Source of the DNA: Perlabentimonas gracilis
Lineage (GTDB): Bacteria > Bacteroidota > Bacteroidia > Bacteroidales > Tenuifilaceae
NCBI RefSeq assembly: GCF_011174675.1
Contig: NZ_JAANIG010000039.1
Location: forward strand, 1 to 36,921
Direction of reading: 5' to 3'
Length of the DNA stretch: 36,921 bases
Below, piece after piece: positions 1 through 8,400 of the stretch. Below the pieces are notes generated by a model that was given only the letters and a program-made list of their open reading frames with translations, was not told the origin of the DNA and did not search any database. Within the stretch, counting starts at the first letter, position 1. The number at the start of each line of letters is the position of its first letter. The translations under genes were made by a program, and so were the position numbers.

Positions 1-148
1 GGGTTGAGGATGAGAATGAAATAGAAATGCACGGCGCCGTAACATTTCACCAACCATCGGTATGATAATCGCCGTCGGTTGTTCCTTGCCGTTGCAAAGG
101 TAAAGAAGAATGATTATGTTTGTTTAACCATCTATACAAAAGTCCGAT

Positions 149-463
149 TTATAGGGGGCTAAACCAATTGGGAACTGTTTCTATTATTTCACCAGTGGGT
201 TTTACTAATTGTAATATCGTAATAGCGTTAGAAATGGTTTCTAAGTCCGTTAGACTTTCAAATTTCAGGGTTACACCCCCCTCAATAATGTTAATAACAG
301 CATTTACTCGTTTCTTTGTGATTTCATCTTCAATCAAAGACAAGCATATTATGCCTACTGTTCCTTCAATAAATCCTGTAGGAAAACGCTTTGCCAGTTC
401 ACTGTCTCCTGAAAATTCGAGTAGTAACTGAATACTACCTCCTACAACGGCCCCCCGTTCGGC
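149..463 (-). pseudogene. C-terminal remnant of an unidentified protein (possible immunity or toxin-tip fragment)
   Basis: Reading the minus strand from the stop codon at 464-466 to the TAA at 149-151 gives about 104 residues of protein-like sequence, including GGVTLKFESLTDLETISNAI and ending ETVPNWFSPL. No ATG, GTG or TTG lies in frame upstream of the internal TTG at 341-343, which would discard half of the coherent sequence. I therefore read it as a gene that has lost its 5' end rather than a 64-aa gene. It follows a polymorphic-toxin-like operon on the same strand, where displaced immunity or toxin-tip fragments are common in known systems. The family is not recognised. An ATT or CTG start cannot be fully excluded. 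Confidence 0.45.
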
Positions 464-534
464 TTAGGCTCCCGATAAAGTACATCGGGACAAGTTGTGC
501 CTAAGTCGTATCTATCTCTTTTGGCTTCGCCAAG
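462..534. repeat. Nested inverted repeat plus a second hairpin
   Basis: An outer stem CTTAGGC (463-469) pairs with GCCTAAG (499-505). Inside it CCCGAT (471-476) pairs with ATCGGG (484-489). A second hairpin, TTGGC-TTC-GCCAA, follows at 521-533. The block separates the two gene remnants and resembles the palindromic intergenic repeats at about 23230-23415 and 30250-30295 in style, not in sequence. It lacks a T-tract, so I do not call it a terminator. Confidence 0.5.
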
Positions 535-541
535 ATAATAA

Positions 542-652
542 CTAAAAGTACGTTTTCCACCTAAAGTCAACCTCAATTACGTCAATCACCGATTCTAAAC
601 CAGCATAGTTTCTTTCGCTTGAGTACAGGTAATCTTCTGGTTTCGCAACTAT
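542..652 (-). pseudogene. 36-codon C-terminal gene fragment directly after the operon's last gene
   Basis: The minus strand between the stop codon at 653-655 and the TAG at 542-544 reads IVAKPEDYLYSSERN... and ends in VIEVDFRWKTYF. The amphipathic, aromatic-rich ending looks like the C-terminus of a real protein. It has no start codon and begins only 18 bases past the stop of the 177-aa gene, leaving no room for its 5' part. The simplest reading is a leftover 3' end after recombination replaced the upstream part. The family is not recognised, and chance coding in a short open stretch remains possible. Confidence 0.35.
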
Positions 653-670
653 TCAGTGCGGTAGCGGGGG

Positions 671-1204
671 TTAGTCAATTTCCATAAAAAACTTTGCCCA
701 CTTTGCCACCGATTTGAATGCAACAGGATCATTTCCTTCCAAATCGCTTAATGCTTCTCCTACTTTTTTTGCCCAACTTGCAGTTCCTTTTCCTACATTA
801 ATGCGGGTTAACTCATTGTAGGCATCATCGTGGCCTCTGGCTAACAGCACATCGCAAAGGGTTTGGTAGTGCTTAATAAGCTGGGCGGGGCTATTCTTTT
901 CATTGTCTTGGGGTTCATCTGCTCGCCACTCTTTTATGAATTTGCGCATGCCCTTAGCGAAAAAGAAACTGGCTGCAATGCCAAGAAAACCGTAAACAAA
1001 GGATTTGCCACCGACCATATCTATAGAGCGTAATAATGCAGAAATGCCAGCACCTTGAGGTGTTCTACCAGGTGTTAATCTTATTTCTATAATCAACTCA
1101 TATTTAAAAACAAATATAAATGCCAGCAATACAGATGCCAGTATGAAATCAAACAACCAATGTCTAATGTCATTAGTACGCATCGTTAATGGAATTAATA
1201 ACAT
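671..1204 (-). CDS. Small membrane protein, putative immunity protein of the upstream toxin-like gene
   Basis: This is a 177-aa protein with two hydrophobic stretches, about residues 15-33 (FDFILASVLLAFIFVF) and about 68-84 (SFVYGFLGIAASFFFA), followed by a soluble, charged helical C-terminal half. There is no lipobox or typical cleavage site, so an inner-membrane location is most likely. The first ATG (1204) lies inside the 3' end of the 1411-aa gene (32-base overlap). The ATG at 1183, giving MRTNDIRHW, overlaps by only 11 bases and may be the true start, making the protein 170 aa. Overlap with the upstream gene implies translational coupling. Its place immediately after a protein with a pre-toxin-like hydrophobic region is that of an immunity gene. 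No known immunity family is recognised, so the role is inference. Confidence 0.7.
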   Translation of the reverse strand: MLLIPLTMRTNDIRHWLFDFILASVLLAFIFVFKYELIIEIRLTPGRTPQGAGISALLRSIDMVGGKSFVYGFLGIAASFFFAKGMRKFIKEWRADEPQDNEKNSPAQLIKHYQTLCDVLLARGHDDAYNELTRINVGKGTASWAKKVGEALSDLEGNDPVAFKSVAKWAKFFMEID

Positions 1205-4200
1205 TTAAATATGCTTGGTCTGAGGTACTGGCAAACAACAATCGGGCTAGGGCAAGCATTGACTCCTTGTCTACCCCAACATCCCTTAGTTTTGCAACTG
1301 TTATGTGGGGTTGCTGCTGCAGTATTGCCCTTACTCTATTAGAATAAATACCGTTAGAAGGAAATACTCTTTGTGTAATCAAAGAGAGTATTAATATCCT
1401 TCCACACTCATAAACAGATTCGCCAACCCCTAGATCATCCACAAAGTAGGCCTTTGCAAACTCCCTCACGCATGGCAACACCGCTGCGAGTTTGGGGTTG
1501 GTTACAAAGGCGTTGGCTGCATTCCAACCAGCATCGAGTAATGAGGTGTTGGCAATGGCCTCGTCCATGGTGTCATAGTAAAGGCTGTTTATGGCTAGCC
1601 GTATGGTATAATCCATGGCCATGCCAATGGCATAGGTGGTGCCCACCTGCTTAAAGGTTTTGGCTGCCCCGTAAGTACCCATTGTGCCTAAGGTGAAGGC
1701 CACATCAACGCCCTGCACAAAACGTTTCCACGCCTCCTCCCTATTCCGTTGTTCGCACAACCAGTGAAATTTTATGGTGGGGATTATCACCATTTCATCG
1801 GTGTTCAAACCTAGGGTTGGCATAGGTGTTTTGGCAATTATACCAACAAAATCGGTGGGCGATAGGTACATCAGATGAGTGCTGCCCGAAAACCAACCTG
1901 TATTGCGAACAGACACTGATACATTATTTCCAAACAAGGACAATTCAGTTTTATACAAAGGGTTAATTCCTAAGCTCTCGACCCAGTAGAAAACCCTATT
2001 GATATTGCTCCCATCGGTTCGTTGGCTGTAGGTAAAAACCTCCGATGCATTGGGCGTTCCTTTGGTATGGGTAATGTATTGGCTTGTCTTCAAAACTATA
2101 GAATCGCGATATACCCCTTGAAAACTTCTGACCATTTGAACTAAATTGGTTTCAAAAGTACTAATAAAATCAGCTTGCCCCTGCTGGCTGAGACTAGTTA
2201 TCAAATGATAGAGGATATGCTCTTTATCCTCGCACCCGACACCACCAGTAGTAACAAAGCCATCCATTACCAACGAAATACTCTGCAAAAGTTGAGAATT
2301 ACCTAAACGCTTATACTCCTGATGTGGTAATACGGCCAAAGCAGCAATTCTTTTGGCTTTATCACTTTCTGCTATCACCCTATTTACTAAATTGGTCATT
2401 TGCTGCTCCCATTCTGCTTCAGTGGGGAAAAGATACGAATAAAAATCGGAATGCTTATCGTCAACCTCTATCTTCATTACGTTACCCCATTTATAGATGC
2501 TTTGCGGACTGCTAGCGAATTTAGATACGGGTGAGTTAACATCACTCATAATTAGCGCATTAATTTTCTTATAGGTTTTTCCGTCGGAGAGGGTTATATT
2601 ATTCGCTCTATTCCCCAATTGTGGAAAACTGTGCGCTGCTCGGGTAAAGCGTGTTCCCTTGATATAGGCGTATCTGAACTGCTCAAGTATCTGCTGTAGG
2701 CAAACAGGGTCAGGATAAACTTGTGCCGCCCCCTCCTCACTATCCTCAAAAACAAACCACCCCCCCTCCGGGTTGTGTATGTAGTCCCACTGGTACTTGA
2801 ATAATTCAGTTCCAGCTGAATAGTCCATGAGGTTTTGGGTACTGCCCTCGGGCAAATTTACCATATTATTTGTACTAAACGTGTGGCGCAGGTTGAAAAC
2901 GCCATGGCCCAGCTCGTGCGCCGCATCGCGGGTGGTGGCGGTGGGGGTGAGGAAGCCGTAGCTGCTCTTCAGCGGCATATAGCCAGCCATGCTGGGGTTG
3001 TCCTTAAAGCCGGGTACAATGAACAGGTACGTGGTGCCGGGCACGGTGTTGCGCTGCATGACGTAGGCGCGCATTATGGCCCGCATGTCCTCGCTGTAGT
3101 CGGTGGTGTTCACCTCCAGGGTGGTGGTCAGGCCGGTGGCGTCGAGGGGCTGCTCCAGGGTTACCTCCCACTCGGTAACGGCCTGCGCGTAGATGGCGTT
3201 GAGGGCGGCTTGCAGCTCTGCCCTGGTGAAGGCCGGCTGCGAGCTGCCCACGGGCACCACGGCCACGCGGTGGCGCTTGAGGTCGTAGGTTTTTACCCTT
3301 ACACCACCTGCCACTGAGGCGTTGCCGGAGCTGTCGGCCTGGCAGAGCGCCAGCAGGTTGTCCTCCCCACCCGGGGGGTTGATGGTCCACACGTGGTGGC
3401 CATCCTGCGTGGGCGTACCCGTGAGGGGCATTCCGCCTTGGTAGGTGAAGGTGAGGGTGCTGTCGGTTTTGGGGGAGGCCAGCAGCCTGTCGGAGCTACC
3501 TGTTGCCACCGATTTCCAGGGCAGGTGGAGCGTTTGCTCACCCACATTTATTGTATGGTACGTTCCGGGGGGCATGGCCTCCTTGTAGGCATCGAACCCG
3601 AAGCGGTGCATTGTGCCGCCAGGGGCAAAGGTTACGGTTTGGCTGCATATGGAGGTTGGGGTAACAGGGCCACCTGTTCCGGAGCCATTTCCAGAGCCCG
3701 AACCATCGTCTCCCGAGTCCGAGCCCGAATCCTCGGTATCCACTGTAATGGGGTATGCCACATCATCAATAATCACCACGCCGTTGCCATCGGAGCCTAC
3801 CACTAGGGTGCCGCCCTCGCCGGGGGTTATCACGGTGGTGTCGCCGTCGGTGTCCACCACGGTCCAGGTACCGTCGTCGTTCATGTACACCGAGTCGATG
3901 GGGGTATTAAGAATTATGGTATCGTTGGGGTTTGAGAAATCGACCGATCCGGGGCCCGATTGCGTGGTGCCCGGTGCGCCTATTAGCACAAGGGAGTCGC
4001 CATATACAGCCTCCACTGTTCCAGCTACCATTTGTAGCGAATGGTTAACCTTTATCCCTTTTAAATTGGCACGAATACCAAAATTAAATAGGGGAAGGGT
4101 GATTATGCCTTTACCATTAAAGGTATTTGGGGCAATCTGGGTTGTTGGGCCCACTTCAACAGGGAACCCAGCAGCAAAAAAAAGTTGTCCTGCGGGCAGG

Positions 4201-5408
4201 GAGGTGAGCAAAGGCGATTCGTCGGTTTGGGGTACGCTAATATCCGATGTGCACTCCTTGTCGAGAGGGGGAATAGATAGCGTTGTGAAGCTTTTGTTGG
4301 CTGTGGGGTTGCTCACAAAGCTACCGCATACCGCGCTTACCCTGTAGCTGTACTGCGTATTTGGTGCTAGGTTGCTGATGGTGGTATTAGTTTGATTCAC
4401 ATCTAGATTTCGCCACGCATCGTTGGCCTCGCTGGCGGCTTTGAACTCTACCCTGAAATTTTGGGCTGCACCCAGTGCGTACCAAGCCACATCGGCAGTT
4501 TGAATGAATACATTGGAGTGGCTAAGATTGATAGGTGTAAGACAGGGTTGCCCGTAAACAAATGAGTGGGCAGCAGAAAAGCCATTGTTTTTGAAGGTAA
4601 CCTCGTTGTTGGGGTCGATGGCCTTAACGGCCACCACGTAACGTTTACCTGGGGTTAGGGCGGTTTTATCGGGTCCCCAAATCACGTTGGGGGAATAGCT
4701 GCTCACGGTCTCCAGGGGTTGCAGGGTATTCACCACCATCTGCGGGTCGAAGCCTTGGGGAACTTCCCAAAGCGATAGGTTGTAGCTTATCTGCGAGCCG
4801 GAGGTGGGGTTAACCACATGGCGAGGTATCCATGAGATGAATATGTTCTGTATGCCGCCTGGCTCAAGGGTTTGGTTATTGCTGGGGGTAACCAGCTGGG
4901 GAGGATCATTAACAATAATCCAAGCATAAGTGTTAGCGGGGTTCGATATCTGCACATTTCGTCTATGCTCAATTACGGTGATAGTAATGGTGAAGAAACC
5001 TTCGGGGAGCACCCCGTTTTGCAAGAATTGCAATGCACCATTGCCAGTGGCCAAAAGATTTGCTGTTCTGAAATAAGGCTCAATTTGTTGTCCTAGGGTA
5101 AGGGGTACGCCGCCCTGGAGGGTGAACACGGGCAGCGATGGGTTAGGTTGTGACTGTATGGTAAGGCCAGCTCCCTCAATTTTTACATAAAGCCTCACCT
5201 GCACTTCCGCCTGTGTGATATCAGTGAGCAGTAGCGATAGGTTTAATCTTGATCCCGAGAGCGGGAAGAAGCTGCTCAGCTTGTTGGGGCATGGCGTAAC
5301 CACGTTGAGGTTGGCCTGCACCGGGTACTGCTGCGCAAGTAACGATGTTTGCAGCAGGAGCAGCAGGGCAAGGGCTATGGAGTGCTTTAATATAGGTTTC
5401 AAGGGCAC
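1173..5408 (-). CDS. TANFOR-like / FN3 / zincin mosaic exported protein with polymorphic-toxin-like C-terminus
   Basis: A 1411-aa exported protein with a signal peptide over about residues 1-26 (ending SLLAQQ). Residues about 27-170 resemble TANFOR-type N-termini of Bacteroidota surface proteins (VQVRLYVKIEG, LPEGFF, AWIIVNDPP). An FN3 domain spans about 288-375. An acidic Asp/Gly/Ser linker near 555-580 follows. A zincin-like metalloprotease region has HELGHGVFNLRH at 831-842 and a Met-turn-like NLMDYS near 860. Residues about 1232-1277 are hydrophobic and Gly/Ala-rich, like the pre-toxin segment of polymorphic toxins. The last 130 residues match no family I know. The protein has no T9SS C-terminal sorting domain. 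The coding sequence is mosaic: I counted 62% G+C in bases 3061-3120 against 35% in 2341-2400. It starts 14 bases after the SprB-repeat gene. The toxin role is inferred from architecture only. Confidence 0.85.
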   Translation of the reverse strand: MPLKPILKHSIALALLLLLQTSLLAQQYPVQANLNVVTPCPNKLSSFFPLSGSRLNLSLLLTDITQAEVQVRLYVKIEGAGLTIQSQPNPSLPVFTLQGGVPLTLGQQIEPYFRTANLLATGNGALQFLQNGVLPEGFFTITITVIEHRRNVQISNPANTYAWIIVNDPPQLVTPSNNQTLEPGGIQNIFISWIPRHVVNPTSGSQISYNLSLWEVPQGFDPQMVVNTLQPLETVSSYSPNVIWGPDKTALTPGKRYVVAVKAIDPNNEVTFKNNGFSAAHSFVYGQPCLTPINLSHSNVFIQTADVAWYALGAAQNFRVEFKAASEANDAWRNLDVNQTNTTISNLAPNTQYSYRVSAVCGSFVSNPTANKSFTTLSIPPLDKECTSDISVPQTDESPLLTSLPAGQLFFAAGFPVEVGPTTQIAPNTFNGKGIITLPLFNFGIRANLKGIKVNHSLQMVAGTVEAVYGDSLVLIGAPGTTQSGPGSVDFSNPNDTIILNTPIDSVYMNDDGTWTVVDTDGDTTVITPGEGGTLVVGSDGNGVVIIDDVAYPITVDTEDSGSDSGDDGSGSGNGSGTGGPVTPTSICSQTVTFAPGGTMHRFGFDAYKEAMPPGTYHTINVGEQTLHLPWKSVATGSSDRLLASPKTDSTLTFTYQGGMPLTGTPTQDGHHVWTINPPGGEDNLLALCQADSSGNASVAGGVRVKTYDLKRHRVAVVPVGSSQPAFTRAELQAALNAIYAQAVTEWEVTLEQPLDATGLTTTLEVNTTDYSEDMRAIMRAYVMQRNTVPGTTYLFIVPGFKDNPSMAGYMPLKSSYGFLTPTATTRDAAHELGHGVFNLRHTFSTNNMVNLPEGSTQNLMDYSAGTELFKYQWDYIHNPEGGWFVFEDSEEGAAQVYPDPVCLQQILEQFRYAYIKGTRFTRAAHSFPQLGNRANNITLSDGKTYKKINALIMSDVNSPVSKFASSPQSIYKWGNVMKIEVDDKHSDFYSYLFPTEAEWEQQMTNLVNRVIAESDKAKRIAALAVLPHQEYKRLGNSQLLQSISLVMDGFVTTGGVGCEDKEHILYHLITSLSQQGQADFISTFETNLVQMVRSFQGVYRDSIVLKTSQYITHTKGTPNASEVFTYSQRTDGSNINRVFYWVESLGINPLYKTELSLFGNNVSVSVRNTGWFSGSTHLMYLSPTDFVGIIAKTPMPTLGLNTDEMVIIPTIKFHWLCEQRNREEAWKRFVQGVDVAFTLGTMGTYGAAKTFKQVGTTYAIGMAMDYTIRLAINSLYYDTMDEAIANTSLLDAGWNAANAFVTNPKLAAVLPCVREFAKAYFVDDLGVGESVYECGRILILSLITQRVFPSNGIYSNRVRAILQQQPHITVAKLRDVGVDKESMLALARLLFASTSDQAYLNVINSINDAY

Positions 5409-5422
5409 TGTATATTTAGTTA

Positions 5423-8400
5423 TTACAATACTATTAGTCTTACTGCTTTCTGGTCGCCGTTGGCAGTTACCCTAACCAGGTAAATTCCCGGAGACATATT
5501 GTTTAGGGGCATTTGGTAGGAGTAGCTATCGGCTCCCCCAAGCTTAGCCCAATTGGCCCTAAGGCCATAGCTGTTAATTAGCTCAATGGTAATTTCGGCC
5601 TTTACTAGTAATGCTACATCAACTAAAGTATGCCTATTGGCCGGATTGGGAGCAAGTGTCACCGATATTATAGTATTGGGGGTAACCTCACCCTTTTGGA
5701 GTTTGGGTTGATTAAATCCGCTCACGGTGATGCTCTTGGCCATATGCGCCAGACACTCTCCAGTGGTTGATATGAGTTCTATTGAGAACACGCCTTCCTC
5801 ATCGGGGATAAGCTGTTTATCGTAGGGGTTGTCAACAAGGATAGTGAACTCGCTGGGGATTATCCATTCAATATTATCGGGGACGGGCCAGGATATATCG
5901 ATGATCACGATGGTGTCGCCCACGCTGGCCGTGCTGGGTACCAGTAGGGTTGAGTTCACTTCGTAGTCGTGCTGGGTAACACGAATTGTGTCCTGTTTAA
6001 AGCATCCCGCATCGTTGGTAACCTGAAGGTGGTACTCGCCAGCATCCCATATGGTGACCACCTGCTGGAAGCTCTCAAACCCATTGGCCGAAACCCACCA
6101 GTGCATGCTGCTGGGGTTCTGGGCATCGAGGGTAACCGATTGTCCCTGGCAAAGGGCAACGGCTTCTGGCAGGTCAGTTTCAATGGGTGCTGGGTTGTTT
6201 AATTGAATGGTAAACTCCTCGGCACACCCATGGATATCGGAAACCAGAACGCTGTATAAGCCAGCGCTTAAGTTCTCTAGCCCATTGCCGGTTACACCGT
6301 GCGACCACTCAAAGGTGAAGGGAGGCGTAGCGCCTGTGGCGAGGGCCTCGAAGCTGCCGTTGCTGTAGTCGAAACACTGAGGATGCACCACGTTATCGAA
6401 GGCAAGAGCTATGGGCTGAGGGCCATCAATGGTAAGGTTTAGCGTGTCGGAACAGCCAAACTCATCCATCACAACAAATTGATGGTTGCCCTTGGCAACG
6501 CCCTCAACTACCGGCGAGTCAATCTGCTGACCATTTAGGTAGAAGTAGAAGGGCGAGCTAACACCAGTAAAATCGACCATAAGCTGCCCATCGGATGAGT
6601 CATGGCATAGTGGCGGGGTGTAGCTGTACGAGGTAATCATGGGGCCATCAACCTCGGGCACCTCAAGGGTTATTTGGGTATTGCAACCATTAGCATCGGT
6701 AAGGTGGGCTGTGTAAATTCCCGAAGACAGGCTGCCAATGGTTAAACCTGAGGGTTCGGCAAGATGCTCCCACTGGATAGCGTAGGGTTCAACACCTCCA
6801 TCTACATTCAAGTGGATACTACCGCTGTTTGTCCCGCAATAGGTAGGCAATAACGATGCAACGCTTACCTGCAGCGGTTCGGGCTGAGTTATGCTTACTT
6901 GGGTTGCGGCAACGCAGTTATTAATATCCTTAGCAGTAATGGCATAAATTCCCTCGGTTAGGTTATTGAATATGCCATGGTTGTTCCATACTTCGCTATT
7001 GTTTATGCTATAGCTATAGGGGGAGGTTCCGTTTATTGCTGTTCCCCAAATTGAGCCATCGTTGCCACCAGCACATTTAACTTGGCTGGTTTTATAAATA
7101 TCAATAATTACAGGTAGTGGGTCGGTTACTGTTACTGCTTGCATTGTTTTGCAACCATACATGTCGATAACAGAAACCTCATGGTTACCTGCTGAAATAT
7201 TTGCAAGCGTTGAGTTTGGACTGGGCGAGCTATTATTTACAGAAAACTGATAGTTACCCCAGCCACCATTTGCAGCAAGGGTAATTTGCCCGTTTGTACC
7301 CCCGGCACATACTGGTGAATCAACCTGTTCAATGGAAAGAGAGAGGATTTCCTGAGGTTCCGAAATTTCAATGCTTGACGTGGTGTTCTCCTCGTCGGAG
7401 GTGAACCCACATCCGTTAGCGTCGGTAATAGATGCGTAGTAGTTTCCAACGCCAAGGCCATGAGCCTGTAGCCCTATTGCCACTTTGGTATGCATATGGT
7501 TGTACCATTCAGCGCTGTAGGGGTGCGTACCTCCGCTAAGTTCTACCAATGCCGAACCACTTTCTTCTCCAAGGCACTGCACAGGTACTACGCTGAGGTT
7601 TGCTACGATTGGCTCTGGTGCATCGAGCTGTACAGGCTTAAGCGTTGAGCATCCATCGATATCCGTTACTTTAAGGTAGTATAGGTTAGCTGGGATATTT
7701 TCGACCCGTGATGTACCAACCCAGGTTTGCCCATCATCGTTTGTTAGGGAAATGCTCATTAGGCTTGTCTCTCCCTCGAGAGATACCTCAATGGCTCCAT
7801 CGCTGCGGTAGTGGCAGGTGGGCTCGGTTGCATCAATGGAGCTAATTGTTGGCCCGCTAATGGTGCTTAAAGCAAAGGACAAGCTATTGCTGCAACCCTT
7901 AGAGTCGGTTAAGTTGAATTGGTAAAAATCGGCTTCAACACCACTTACCAGCATACTACTAGGTAAGCTATGACTAGTCCACTCAATGTTGAAAGGTGCA
8001 TTACCACCCAGAGGTTGAATTTCGAAACTACCATTACTGTCACCACAATGCGGATGCTGTATATTGATGGCAGTAAATCCTATCGGTTCAGGTTGAGCGA
8101 TTTGTAAGGTGTTTGACGCGGAGCAGCCCTTCGAATCGACAACCCAGAAGGTGTGACTCCCCTCACTAAGGTTGTTGAAGGTGGGAGAGTCCTGAAGTTC
8201 TGTTTCGCTGAAACCATAGGCATAATCCGAGTTCCCTCCCGATGCTTTAAGGGTTACCTCTCCGGTTTCATTGCCATGGCAATCAATATCAGTAACCTGC
8301 TCAAAGTTGAGAGAAAGCACATTGGGTTGGGTTACAGTAATAGTATCTGTAAAAGTACAGCCCAAACTATCGCGTACGCTAACCATATGGTTACCTGCGG

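Noticed and set aside
120-431. A 103-codon plus-strand open frame near the left edge
   Set aside because: The opposite strand gives a more protein-like reading (LKFESLTDLETI), so this is its shadow.
2835-4347. Long plus- and minus-strand open frames (2835-3317, 3004-3390, 3393-3806, 3613-4347) inside the toxin-like gene
   Set aside because: They lie in the G+C-rich part of the 1411-aa gene, where stop codons are rare in all frames. Their translations are low-complexity Gly/Ala/Arg/His/Pro text without domain features.
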